The position numbers and the translations under genes were made by a program. Under the pieces are notes generated by a model. It saw nothing but the letters and a program-made list of their open reading frames with translations, was not told where the DNA came from and searched no databases. Shown here one piece after another: positions 9,108-17,514 of a DNA stretch of 64,000 nt (position 1 is its first letter; each line of letters starts with the position of its first letter). The DNA is from an uncultured Clostridia bacterium (GTDB taxonomy: Bacteria; Bacillota; Clostridia; UBA1381): assembly GCA_934444735.1 (NCBI GenBank), contig CAKSDE010000014.1, forward strand, positions 1 to 64,000, given 5' to 3'.

Positions 9108-9182
9108 CGTGTTCTGACTCCTAAATATCAGTATTTAAGCCACTTTCAAAGCATATCTAATCGTATTTAATTGTATCTACGA

Positions 9183-9239
9183 TTAGTTAAAATATCTCTT
9201 CAGCATACCTTCAAAGCCTTTTCCGTGTCTTGCCTCGTC
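9183..9239 (-). pseudogene. Duplicated 3' end of a rubrerythrin gene
   Basis: The minus strand encodes QDEARHGKGFEGMLKRYFN and a stop. This parallels the last residues of the intact rubrerythrin at 29097 (KDEARHGKAFEGLLKRYFG). Integrases that target gene 3' ends leave exactly such a duplicated tail at the far boundary. The substitutions show that it is not a recent copy of the resident gene. Confidence 0.75.
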
Positions 9240-9309
9240 TTGAAACCGCATTTTGAAAGTGCCCGTAGATACTGCGTTTCGGCAGTTTTTCTCACTGTGG
9301 ATTTTATAA

Positions 9310-9346
9310 TTTCCCACGGATTTCCCACGTGATTTTCATTTCCCAC
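9310..9346. repeat. Three TTTCCCAC repeats beside the excisionase gene
   Basis: TTTCCCAC occurs at 9310, 9321 and 9339, between the duplicated rubrerythrin tail and the excisionase-like gene. The first two are 11 bp apart. They resemble arm sites for an integrase or excisionase at the left element end. Confidence 0.45.
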
Positions 9347-9364
9347 AAAGGTGTTGTAAGTGCC

Positions 9365-9604
9365 TTATTTTGCTGGCTTTGTGGCTAATATCTCATCGAA
9401 GTTCAATCCGTCGTTTTTTTCTAAGAATTCTATCAAAGCCTGTCTGGTTACTTTTCTACATCCTAATTTGGTTGATCGCAGCAAACCTTTATTAATCAAG
9501 GCGTAGACATAATTCTTATTAACTTTAAGTAGTCCTGCTACTTCCTTTATAGTATACACTAAATCTTCGTTTTTGTCAATGATTCGAGTGCTTTCTTGCG
9601 TCAT
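9365..9604 (-). CDS. Excisionase-like HTH protein
   Basis: A 79-aa protein with a MerR/HTH_17-type DNA-binding domain at about residues 15-62 (YTIKEVAGLLKVNKNYVYAL, then a recognition segment and a wing). This is the shape of Xis/excisionase proteins of conjugative and integrative elements. It reads towards the left boundary, and its start overlaps the preceding sigma-like gene by 29 bases, as in the regulatory end of many such elements. A role in directing integrase to excision is inferred from family and position. Confidence 0.75.
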   Translation of the reverse strand: MTQESTRIIDKNEDLVYTIKEVAGLLKVNKNYVYALINKGLLRSTKLGCRKVTRQALIEFLEKNDGLNFDEILATKPAK

Positions 9605-9980
9605 TTATTTTTACCTCCTCATACTTTAATATGCCATAGTGAAAATAATGGCTAAATTCTTTCCTGAGTTTTTTCAATGCACTGTTCTTTTGCACATATA
9701 AGCTATTCATATTTGTATCCAATAAAAAAGCTATCTCTAATAGCGTGATATCATTTAAAACATTTAAGATGATAATTATACGCTCTATTTTCGATAGCTT
9801 TAGAAGTGCTTCAATTATTATGGAATTGTCAATTGTATAATACAAGATATGTATTGCTATTTTATCAAAAATTTTTCTGCTTTCTATGCTTAAATCCTTT
9901 TCCGTAAAGGATAAGTTCAGATTATTTTCGTGTTCGTTGTTCTGATACCAAGAAGTAATTGTATATAGTAAACTAAACAT
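9576..9980 (-). CDS. Sigma-70 region 4-like element protein
   Basis: A 134-aa protein whose middle part (LSKIERIIIILNVLNDITLL, then EIAFLLDTNMNSLYVQKNSA) has the spacing of a sigma-70 region 4 helix-turn-helix. Small sigma-like ORFs precede xis in Tn916-type elements. The coding sequence is AT-rich and lacks a clear region 2. It overlaps the xis gene start, so the two are coupled. A transcription or regulatory role in excision is inferred. Confidence 0.55.
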   Translation of the reverse strand: MFSLLYTITSWYQNNEHENNLNLSFTEKDLSIESRKIFDKIAIHILYYTIDNSIIIEALLKLSKIERIIIILNVLNDITLLEIAFLLDTNMNSLYVQKNSALKKLRKEFSHYFHYGILKYEEVKINDARKHSNH

Positions 9981-10340
9981 ATTTTTTCACCTTCCGTTCA
10001 TAGTATGTATCGTGTACCATTTTGTGGATAAAATTCCTTCCCCGACGCTCGTAGCTTGCGAGTCCATAGAAATTTCATCTCTCCGCCTTCACCGTGACCG
10101 AGCTGCGTTTTACAGAAGTATCATTATACCTCCTGTTGTGTCATGGCGAAATACGGTTGCAAACCGTATATTATTACTCTTGGTTCTGCTTGCCGGGCAG
10201 ACGGATAGCCGCTATCAACAGAAGAATGTATCGGTTCGAACAATATTCTGTTTTCAAAGATCAGGAGATGTCTTCATCTATAAGAACAACAGCTTTTTAT
10301 ATAATCTAATCGGTATTAGAAAAATTTTTTCAAAAGTTTG
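9981..10340. other. Gene-free stretch with no convincing coding signal
   Basis: About 360 bases between the sigma-like gene and the next minus-strand ORF. Open frames here lack ribosome sites and recognisable content. It probably holds the promoter of the sigma/xis pair plus decayed DNA. Confidence 0.4.
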
Positions 10341-10366
10341 AGCAGCCCTCTTACGAGAGCTGCTCT
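10341..10366 (-). terminator. Terminator for the minus-strand ORF at 10370
   Basis: GAGCAGC(C)CTCT pairs with AGAG-CTGCTC around TACG. On the minus strand a T-rich run follows (complement of the A/T run at 10320-10340). Confidence 0.65.
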
Positions 10367-10369
10367 GCG

Positions 10370-10561
10370 TTAAATGGAGAACTTACCAATGTTTAAAGCT
10401 ATATGCATCAGAATATACTGTCTCAGATCCTCATCAAGCTTTCCGTCAATGACAGAATACCGGTCGATAAGCGGAGAATACTGTTCCAGTATTATTTCAA
10501 GCGCATAATGTTCTCCGGCAACTGCTGCCGTCAGTATATTTCTAAATTCGATATTGGTCAT
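10370..10561 (-). CDS. Tn916-like small conserved protein
   Basis: A 63-aa protein resembling the short helix-turn-helix ORF that accompanies sigma genes in Tn916/CTn-type elements (pattern AAVAGEHYALEIILEQYSPL, then a DEDLRQYI-type segment and LNIGKF end). Its ATG overlaps the TCATGA stop of the preceding sigma fragment, the usual coupled arrangement. It is likely a leftover of a conjugative element. Confidence 0.55.
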   Translation of the reverse strand: MTNIEFRNILTAAVAGEHYALEIILEQYSPLIDRYSVIDGKLDEDLRQYILMHIALNIGKFSI

Positions 10562-10680
10562 GACTGCTCACCGTCCTTATCAAGCTCATTCCTCAAAGTT
10601 TTCAATGCCTTATATCTCTGGTTATAGTCAGCCTTGTAGCTATCGCCGCAGCTTTCACAGGTATAAATTGTATAGCCTAC
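10558..10680 (-). pseudogene. Fused remnant: sigma-factor C-terminus
   Basis: The open stretch ends YKALKTLRNELDKDGEQS and stops inside the next start codon, as the C-terminus of an element-borne sigma-70 protein would. Its upstream part (GYTIYTCESCGDSYKADY) looks like an unrelated Cys-rich module. It abuts the truncated DeoR gene, so it records at least one deletion junction. Confidence 0.4.
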
Positions 10681-11063
10681 ACCACCAAGGCAAGGTTGTT
10701 TGTAATGACCGTTATATCTTTTTTGTTTGTGATATATTTTCCGATACTCTCCGTCGTTGTCGAACCATCGATAAATATTGTATCCCCGTCATATATCAGT
10801 TCAGCCGCCTTTTTTCCCAGCTTATTCTTTGCCGCCTTCATCTTGTGATAGCGAAAAATAAGCGGCACTTCCTTTTGTTCCACGATTTCCGCTCCGCCAT
10901 AGCTTCTTTTTATCAAAGCCTGCTTTTCCAGTATATTCAGGTCGCGGTTGATTGTTGCGTTGCTGTAGTGCATTTCCTCGACCAGATATTTTACTGTCAC
11001 ATAACCGTTTTCCTTGATAATGTTATAAATAGCGTCTGTACGCTCCTTCTGATACATAAGCAA
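10677..11063 (-). pseudogene. Truncated DeoR-family repressor
   Basis: This encodes 128 aa of a normally ~250-aa DeoR regulator. The N-terminal winged helix is complete (residues about 8-60, NGYVTVKYLVEEMHYSNATI and INRDLNILEKQALIKRSYGG). The effector domain begins with FIDGSTTTESIGKYI and is cut at TNNLALVV by a stop at the junction. It is divergent from a MATE gene whose promoter carries tandem repeats, so the ancestral pair was probably repressor and target. The fragment could still bind DNA but lacks most of its effector domain. Confidence 0.75.
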
Positions 11064-11073
11064 TCGTCCTTTT

Positions 11074-11141
11074 TTGAGAATTGTTGAGAATTGTTCATAA
11101 TTTCAAACATGGTTGAAAATTGTTGATAATTATATTATAAT
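11074..11141 (+). promoter_or_regulatory. MATE promoter with tandem 10-bp operator repeats
   Basis: TTGAGAATTG is repeated head to tail at 11074 and 11084, and variants TTGAAAATTG and TTGATAATTA lie at 11113 and 11123. TTGAAA (11113-11118) and TATAAT (11136-11141) with 17-bp spacing form a good sigma-A promoter reading into the MATE gene. The repeats overlap the -35 and suit repression by the adjacent DeoR protein. Confidence 0.6.
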
Positions 11142-11199
11142 TATACACGATTTCAAAAGGGATTTCAACTGATATTTAATAAAAAAGGAAGATTTAATC

Positions 11200-12094
11200 A
11201 TGAAAGATTTGACCGAAGGAAACATTTACAAAACATTTATCATTTTTGCGATTCCGCTTGTGCTTTCGGGGCTTCTCTCGCAGGCTTACGGCGTAATAAA
11301 TACCATAATTGCGGGGAAATTTCTGGGTGAGGACGGAATCGCCGCAATCGGTTCCACAACAGCATTTATTGAGTTTATTACATATCTGCTTTGGGGGTTT
11401 TCGGCAGGTTTTTCCATTTTTGTTGCGCGTCTTTTCGGGGCAAAAGATTATGAAAATATGAGAAAATGCATATACAGCAACTGCCTTGTCATGATTGGAA
11501 CGGTTGTGGTTATTAACCTCTTTGCAATACTTTTTATACGTCCGGTTTTTTCTTTTTTGAATATTGACAAAAGCAATATATAATGATGCCGCAGTATATT
11601 ATGTTATATATCTCTTGGGGATGATTTTTATTATATTCAACAATACCGGTGTGCACGTCATGAACGCGCTTGGAATGAGTGCATATCCTTTGAAAATGTC
11701 GATACTCTCAACCATAATGAATGTGGGCGGAAATATAATTTCGGTAACGGTTTTTAAAGCAGGAGTTTTGGGGATTGCGCTTTCTTCCGTAATTTCCGCA
11801 TTCGTTATTGACATTTGCTATATCGTCAAGCTGAAAAAGTGCTTTGCGGAACTGAATATTCCCAAAAAGAGTAAATTTTTTGACTTGGGAATATTGAAAA
11901 AATCATTCCGGTATTCAATCCCTGTGGCACTCCAGCAATCGGCAATGACATTCACCTCGCTTTGGATTGCGCCGCTGATAAACGGGATTTCGGCAAGCGC
12001 CACGGCGGCATATTCGGTTATGTCAAAAATATACTCGGTGAATTCAAATATTTACCAAAATTCAACAAAAACGCTCAGTACATATACGGCCTAA
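11200..12094 (+). pseudogene. MATE-family efflux transporter, frameshifted and truncated
   Basis: The first 127 residues (start MKDLTEGNIYKTFIIFAIPL, then SQAYGVINTIIAGKFLG) are the N-terminal helices of a MATE/DinF Na+- or H+-coupled exporter. The frame stops at 11583 and resumes in another frame from about 11565, through AALQQ-like segment SIPVALQQSAMTFTSLWIAP. A TAA then replaces a Gln-type codon in STYTA*CVGAK. About the last third of the usual ~450 aa is missing. It is membrane-located if made, but almost certainly inactive. Confidence 0.8.
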
Positions 12095-12137
12095 TGCGTC
12101 GGCGCAAAAATCAGCAAACAGGAATCGGAGGAAAAAA

Positions 12138-12341
12138 ATGAGCAAGTATGAGCCTTTGTGGCATTATCTGAAAGAACAGATAAAAGAAAGCTGTAAGTTG
12201 ACATACGAAGAAATCAGAGATATTTTGGGCTTTGAGATAGACCATTCTTTTCTGACTTATAAAAATGAATTGAAGGAATATGGCTATGAGGCGGGCAAAA
12301 TATCAATGAAAGAAAAAACAATAATATTCAACAGGATATAA
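12138..12341 (+). CDS. Small conserved protein (DUF7662-like)
   Basis: A 67-aa protein with pattern YEPLWHYL, LTYEEIRDILGFEIDHSFL, then GYEAGKISMKEKTIIF. I recall many short clostridial proteins of this form; the family has no firm function. GGAGG precedes the ATG by a good distance. It sits between decayed genes and may have survived by chance. Confidence 0.6.
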   Translation: MSKYEPLWHYLKEQIKESCKLTYEEIRDILGFEIDHSFLTYKNELKEYGYEAGKISMKEKTIIFNRI

Positions 12342-12379
12342 TTATCTGCTTGGAGAATTGAAAGCAAGGGGGAACGTTT

Positions 12380-12613
12380 ATGGGCACTTTTTCTGATTTT
12401 GCTTGTGCCGCCGCGCCGTGGGCGGCGATGGGGTTGCTTTTGGCGGTATTTTTGGCTCGCAGTGCGGCAAAGGAAAAGAAAGGCGAAAAACGCGGCAGCA
12501 ACTACGGCATGGAGGGGGTGAGCCTCGGGAGGTGTTTCGGCATGCTCATCGGGACAACGCTGGGGGACAGCATCAGCTTTGTCTGTACAACGGTTATAAA
12601 AATCGTCTTTTAA
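12380..12613 (+). CDS. Small membrane protein
   Basis: A 77-aa protein with one hydrophobic segment at about 8-28, a basic loop (KEKKGEKRGSN) and a second glycine-rich segment (YGMEGVSLGRCFGMLIG and onward). Short Gly-rich membrane proteins of this kind are common in Firmicutes, without known function. A purine-rich ribosome site (AAGGGGGAA) precedes it. Its 3' end overlaps a convergent pseudogene by 4 bases. Confidence 0.5.
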   Translation: MGTFSDFACAAAPWAAMGLLLAVFLARSAAKEKKGEKRGSNYGMEGVSLGRCFGMLIGTTLGDSISFVCTTVIKIVF

Positions 12614-13374
12614 TAATAATATGTTCTGATTTTTACGGGTGCGGCGGGATATATAGGTATAAGATTGTCATACCAAACAAAGCCCGTTATGGTATAGTCA
12701 TCAGGATTGTTATTTTCTTCATAAAAATATATTTCATCTATTACAGATGTAAGTTCCTCATATTCCTCATCATATACCGACCACTCGCGTGTAAGGCTGT
12801 ATGTGTATGCGCAGCAGAGCTTGCCTTGATAATAAACCGCAAGATATATTTTTCCGCTGCCGGTATAACCGTTTTTGTCATATGTTGCGCCAAAGCTTAA
12901 TTTGTTCCGCGCAACGACATTTCTTGCCCAAAATTCAACAATCGGGTTTCCGGGTGCTGTTTCACTGCCGGTAATTCACAAAACCTTCTTGCCATAGCTT
13001 GACGTAAATATTTTACCGTTGTATTGGAATTTATCATCCGGTATAAACGGTTCATATGTCGCTATATAACCTTTCTCATTAAACTCTACAGTATGCAAAG
13101 ACACATCAGCAAGGTTGTACTCCCCAAAGGTGTTTTTATCCTTATCATAGGTGTAACCTTGAAATTCTGTGCCTTCCACAATCTTTGCCGATTTTATACC
13201 ATCATTTTCATTGTATGTAAACTCTATCATGCTGTTGACGGGAATGTTATCAAATAAGCTTTCATCATCACAATCCCGACGGTTAGGTTTGCCGTTTTCA
13301 TCTATTGTATAACAGCAATAATTATTATAGTTTGTGAAAAACTCCATACCGTATTTATACATATCGGTTGGCAT
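12610..13374 (-). pseudogene. Remnant of a secreted multi-domain protein, split by TGA
   Basis: A 132-residue open frame ends at TGA (12976), and the same frame continues for 121 more residues to 12610 (FWARNVVARNKLSFGATYDK and similar beta-rich text). The joined product lacks a signal peptide or proper start, so both ends are missing or damaged. It resembles the C-terminal part of large exported S-layer-type clostridial proteins, such as the one at 20723. The likely fate is decay. Confidence 0.6.
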
Positions 13375-13379
13375 GCTGA

Positions 13380-13699
13380 ATGAAGCTTGATAACCCGGGC
13401 AGGTCTATAGCCAATCACAGAAAGGCTATGAGTCTTACACAAGAAAAGCTTGCCGAACATTTAGATGTCAGCACACATTATATATATGAAATAGAAAGGT
13501 GCGGAAAAACACCGTCATTTCCGATGATGATAAAAATTGCCGACCTGTTCCACACAACCATTGACGGTTTGCTGTGCGAAAGCACTGCCGGGGCGGCAGT
13601 GAAAGCAAACTGACACAGCTTATAAACAGTCTGTCCCCCGAAAAGCAAAATAAACAGTGTGAATATCTGAAATGCGTCCTTCCGTACTTGAAATTATAA
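13380..13699 (+). pseudogene. XRE-family HTH regulator with frameshift
   Basis: This encodes an HTH_3 domain (RKAMSLTQEKLAEHLDVSTH, then YIYEIERCGKTPS) typical of Cro/C1-type regulators. The frame ends at 13613, but another frame continues with TQLINSLSPEKQNKQ and YLKCVLPYLKL, the normal tail of this protein group. A single-base shift near 13605 therefore broke it. DNA binding may persist in the 77-aa product. Confidence 0.65.
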
Positions 13700-13704
13700 A
13701 AAAA

Positions 13705-13786
13705 CGTGTGCTCCGTTGCACACGCTTATCTGTTATTAAATTATAATAAGAAAGAGCATTCTTGACAGGGTTGAAGAATGCTCTTT
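13705..13786. terminator. Two hairpins between the XRE remnant and the AraC gene
   Basis: CGTGTGC/GCACACG (13705-13724) is preceded by an A-run. AAAGAGCATTCTT/AAGAATGCTCTTT (13751-13786) is a perfect 13-bp stem. Together they can end transcription from both sides between the convergent genes. Confidence 0.7.
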
Positions 13787-13850
13787 ATATTGATTGATTT
13801 TTATAATCAACCGCAATCGAAATTCCCGTTATCATAGTGACGAATATAGC

Positions 13851-14672
13851 TTAATACCGATTCTGCTGTTTTCTATATTCAGATGGCGTTTGACCGATAT
13901 ATTTTTTGAAGGTTTTTAAAAAATAATCATAAGAATTAAAATTTAGCATGTTACATACATCTAAAGGAGCATAATTATATGTTGTCAGGTATTGGCAAGC
14001 TTGCTGACATCTCAATGTATTTATATATTGTATAATTGTGTAGCCTGTTTTTTTCTTAAATAATCGTGCTAAGTGGTACTTGCTGATGCAGGCTTGTTCT
14101 GCAATTTCATCAAGTGTAATTCTTCTTGTATAATTGGACCGTATATATCCGAGGGCGAACAAAATGGGGTCCGATGTATCGTATTTGTTTTTCTTGCCAT
14201 ATCTTTTTGTAAGAAACAAAACAAAGTCAACCATATAGTGACTTATCTCGGACATAAAAAATTCGTCATCTTTTTTCAGGAGATAAATATTAACAATTTT
14301 TGATAGTTTTCTTCTTAAACTTTTATCGTGGATAATAATTTGATATGTATAATTTTCAATGTCGATATAATTATATTTAAAGAAATCATTATCGACGCAG
14401 ATATTGACAATATCCATGATAGAGTCGCTTGTTAACGAGTGTATAATATATGGATTTATAATACAAAAATCCCCTTGCTTTACATCTATATAATCGTTAT
14501 CATAATATATCTTCCCGGAACCGTTGGCTATATAATAAAATTCGAGATTGCGGTGCCAATTGACATTGCCGGTGTCATCGTTGATGGTCCCGAATAAAAT
14601 AAAAAACGGTAATTGTTCGTTGGTGTCTTTTGCCAAGGGGGGCAGTATGGGTTCAAAATGGATATGCGACAT
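13851..14672 (-). CDS. AraC-family regulator with cupin sensor domain
   Basis: A 273-aa cytoplasmic activator. Residues about 25-105 form a cupin-type sugar-sensing domain (NWHRNLEFYYIANGSGKIYY, then KQGDFCIINP). Residues about 170-270 carry two HTH motifs (ITLDEIAEQACISKYHLARL and LDVCNMLNFNSYDYFLKTFK) and the closing GQTPSEYR. It is divergent from the secreted-protein operon starting at 14833, with paired operator-like repeats between them, so it most likely senses a released sugar and activates that operon. The ligand is unknown. Confidence 0.88.
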   Translation of the reverse strand: MSHIHFEPILPPLAKDTNEQLPFFILFGTINDDTGNVNWHRNLEFYYIANGSGKIYYDNDYIDVKQGDFCIINPYIIHSLTSDSIMDIVNICVDNDFFKYNYIDIENYTYQIIIHDKSLRRKLSKIVNIYLLKKDDEFFMSEISHYMVDFVLFLTKRYGKKNKYDTSDPILFALGYIRSNYTRRITLDEIAEQACISKYHLARLFKKKTGYTIIQYINTLRCQQACQYLTTYNYAPLDVCNMLNFNSYDYFLKTFKKYIGQTPSEYRKQQNRY

Positions 14673-14735
14673 TTTTATCTTTTCCTTTCCGTAAAAATTA
14701 TGATATTTTCATTATATAATTATTTTTCGATTTTG

Positions 14736-14798
14736 TCAATATAATATGTTTATATATCAATATAATATGTTTTAAAATGGTTTTTCATATGCTATAAT
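14736..14798 (+). promoter_or_regulatory. Activator-type promoter with two 17-bp direct repeats
   Basis: TCAATATAATATGTTTA at 14736-14752 is repeated at 14757-14773 with one difference. The repeats start 21 bp apart, two helical turns. A -10 box TATAAT lies at 14793-14798, and the expected -35 position (about 14770) is poor and overlapped by the second repeat. This is the arrangement of an AraC-activated promoter. Confidence 0.6.
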
Positions 14799-14832
14799 TA
14801 CAGTAAAATAACATACCTGAGGGAGAGTAACA

Positions 14833-17490
14833 ATGAAAAGAAAGATTTCTTTGATAATGATTTTGGCAATTATTTGCCGCTTTTGCATCGCATTTGCAGA
14901 TATTTCGGAAAACAATTCTGTCATGTTGCTTGTAGGATGCTCTACAGCCATGCAAAACGGAAAGAAAGTTCTGATTGATGATGACGAAGAAGTTGTGCCG
15001 CAAATAAAAGACGGCAGAACATATATCCCGATTAAGTTTATGGGGGATGCATTTGGCTGGAATGTAGAGTGGGATAACAGTTCAAAGACTGCGGTACTTT
15101 CTGACAGTAATACTAAAATCGAGATTACAATCGGAGAAAAAGAATTAAAGAAAAATGATGAAATCATCACATTGGATGCTCCTGCGATGATTATGAACGA
15201 CAGGACAATGCTTCCTCTCAGAAGTGTTGCCGAGGCATTCGGGAAAGAGGTGTTTTGGGACCGACGGGGATTTATTGCCATAAGCGATGAAGAAATGTTT
15301 AAAACCGCGTATGAAAAGATCCAAATAAATACTATTATTAAAGATTTATTGTCGGGAGCGGACGAAGAAACAATGAATACTGCAGAGGGACTACAATGGG
15401 TCGCTCAAAACGGCGCTGAGTGCAAAATGGACAATAACGGCATTTATACCGTTTCAAAGAACAACATCGAAGAGGATGCATATATACACGCAGCAAAAGC
15501 CGTTTTGCCGCAAAAGCTTACAACCGACGGAAAAACGGTAGAAATTGATTTTTCTGTTTGCGGTGATGAAATATGGAAATGGGCTCGTCAGTTGCTGTTA
15601 TTTAACGGCGCTCTGGGAAACTCTATTTTTATGATATATAACTGGGAGGGCGAATTTTGTATAAACGGTTACAAATACGGTTCAAGCATCGGCGGATATT
15701 GGGGTGAGTACAAAAACAACGAATGGTATAACATTTCTATTTTGCTCAATACCGATAAGATTTCAACTGAATCTCAATCTGAAGTAAAGCAAAAAAAATA
15801 CAAAATAATAATAAAAGACTCGGAAGGCACGGAATTATGGAGTACGGAAAACAAAAATAATTATCCGAACGGTACTTTGTATATACCGGATGAATTATCT
15901 TCGTTGTCATGGGCATACAGAACAAACGTGAAAGGAGATTGGTCGCTTCGTTTCAAAGATCTGAAGGTGGGATATGAGGAAGATTTTAATAATGAAGGCG
16001 GAGCTTTATCAAATGCGGCAAAGCCGATTAAAAAAGTTGTCAAAGATCCGACCGGCACTCACGGTACGGGTACGTTGCCGCCGACACCGGGCGATAATAC
16101 CGGCATATGGCTTGCTTCGGATTCGTGGGCGAAGATAGAAGAAAATAATAAGGAAATAACCGTAAGCAGAAAGTTTAAACAAGGTTCGAGCTTAAAGTAT
16201 AATTACAAGCCTTTGACGGAATATGTATTGCCTAAGGAAATTTCGCTCAATAAGACGGCACTTACTCTTAATATGTCAATATACGGCGGCACCTCAAAAA
16301 AGATAAGAACAGCATTGATGTGGAATGGAATTATAGATACAAAAGCGCCGATGCTGATAAGCGCCGGGTCTATGATATTTACGGACTGGAGTTCGGTTAC
16401 ATTAAAAGATGAGTGGTACGATGTGGAGTTGACCCTGAATCCCGATATGAAAGCGTATGACGTCAATAATATGTCATATAAAATCATGATAACAGATCCG
16501 GCAGGGAAAAAACTATTAAATAAACAAATAAAAGTTGCCTCTGATTTGGGCATATATATTCCGAGTAAAATTTCTTCAATTTGCTGGAGCAACAGATATG
16601 ATAATAGCTTAGAAGAAGATGAGGAGTATAAATTTAAGTTTAAAGATGTGACTGTATCGACAGAAACCGATAATTCCGTAATCAGAAGCGTAAAGATACT
16701 AAACGGTGATACGGTAAGCTTGTCGGAACCGCTTGAACTCAAAGCGGCTGTGGACGGTGACTTCCTTTCAAATTATGATGTGCAATGGTATGTTGAAAAT
16801 GAGACCGGTAAGGCACGTATCAGTGAAAATTATCTGATCCCCGAAAAGGCGGGAACGGTAAAACTGATTGCAAAGGCAGCCGCTGATCCGAACTTTAGCG
16901 ACAGCAAGCAGATTACGATTGAAGAAGGGGAGAAAAAAGCGTTCTGGATACCTATAAACGGAAGCAAGCTCTTTAAAAATGATGACGGAAGTTATACCGT
17001 AGCAAAGGATAATTTCAATATTGACAGTTATACATTGTATGCGGATTATTCTTTGGTTGAGCCGTTATCGACAGACGCAAAGACGGTCAGAATCAGCTTT
17101 GGAATGAAGGGTGATGATGTCTGGACGTGGGGCAGACAACTGATGATGTTTAATAATTATTTCGGAAATTCTATTTTTATGCTGCAAAATACCCCGGATA
17201 ATATCGCAACTTTGACCGAAGCGGGTAAATGGTATCAGGTTGAAATCCTTCTTAACACCGATAGGATTTCGACGGCAGATCAAAACAGCACAAACCAGAA
17301 AAAATATCGTATACGTGTGACAAATGAAAACGGTAAGAAGATTTACGAACAAGAATTCAGAAATAATTACCCGAACGGCACATTATATGTCCCTGATGAG
17401 ATAAAGAGTATTCAATGGGGTGCAAGAAGTGCAACTCAGGGGGATTGGAGATTTACGTTCAGAGATGTATCATTGGAATATGCAAATTGA
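14833..17490 (+). CDS. Secreted CAO_N protein with repeated unrecognised modules
   Basis: An 885-aa exported protein. A signal peptide ends near FAFAD-like residues 18-22. Residues about 40-152 are a copper-amine-oxidase-N (stalk) domain pair (DGRTYIPIKFMGDAFGW, NDRTMLPLRSVAEAFG), thought to bind surface polymer. Three ~185-aa beta-rich modules follow at about 187-380, 428-625 (divergent) and 710-885, with an Ig-like unit at about 626-705. Modules 1 and 3 share W.WARQ or WGRQ, FN..LGNSIFM, LLNTD.IST, KYKI/KYRI and NNYPNGTLY. I do not recognise the module; a jelly-roll carbohydrate-binding role is a guess. It is first gene of the AraC-controlled operon and has no catalytic motif I can name. 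Confidence 0.75.
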   Translation: MKRKISLIMILAIICRFCIAFADISENNSVMLLVGCSTAMQNGKKVLIDDDEEVVPQIKDGRTYIPIKFMGDAFGWNVEWDNSSKTAVLSDSNTKIEITIGEKELKKNDEIITLDAPAMIMNDRTMLPLRSVAEAFGKEVFWDRRGFIAISDEEMFKTAYEKIQINTIIKDLLSGADEETMNTAEGLQWVAQNGAECKMDNNGIYTVSKNNIEEDAYIHAAKAVLPQKLTTDGKTVEIDFSVCGDEIWKWARQLLLFNGALGNSIFMIYNWEGEFCINGYKYGSSIGGYWGEYKNNEWYNISILLNTDKISTESQSEVKQKKYKIIIKDSEGTELWSTENKNNYPNGTLYIPDELSSLSWAYRTNVKGDWSLRFKDLKVGYEEDFNNEGGALSNAAKPIKKVVKDPTGTHGTGTLPPTPGDNTGIWLASDSWAKIEENNKEITVSRKFKQGSSLKYNYKPLTEYVLPKEISLNKTALTLNMSIYGGTSKKIRTALMWNGIIDTKAPMLISAGSMIFTDWSSVTLKDEWYDVELTLNPDMKAYDVNNMSYKIMITDPAGKKLLNKQIKVASDLGIYIPSKISSICWSNRYDNSLEEDEEYKFKFKDVTVSTETDNSVIRSVKILNGDTVSLSEPLELKAAVDGDFLSNYDVQWYVENETGKARISENYLIPEKAGTVKLIAKAAADPNFSDSKQITIEEGEKKAFWIPINGSKLFKNDDGSYTVAKDNFNIDSYTLYADYSLVEPLSTDAKTVRISFGMKGDDVWTWGRQLMMFNNYFGNSIFMLQNTPDNIATLTEAGKWYQVEILLNTDRISTADQNSTNQKKYRIRVTNENGKKIYEQEFRNNYPNGTLYVPDEIKSIQWGARSATQGDWRFTFRDVSLEYAN

Positions 17491-17514
17491 TATGTTGTGA
17501 AAGGAATATATGAA

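Larger units (their letters stand above)
8754..9239. repeat. Long direct repeat, copy A (att-like left boundary)
   Basis: This 486-bp stretch matches 28668-29153 in the same orientation with scattered substitutions and no net length change. It holds the integrase start, an inverted-repeat-rich intergenic region and the last 19 codons of a rubrerythrin gene. The partner contains the intact rubrerythrin 3' end. The offset is 19,914 bp throughout. I read it as the left boundary of an integrated element. Confidence 0.8.

Noticed and set aside
10012..11087. Several plus-strand frames opposite the DeoR fragment and in the gene-free stretch
   Set aside because: They lack ribosome sites, and those opposite DeoR are antisense to recognisable protein.
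12403..12900. Plus-strand 165-codon frame
   Set aside because: It covers the small membrane protein gene and the antisense of the secreted-protein remnant, and reads as low-information Tyr/Ile-rich text.
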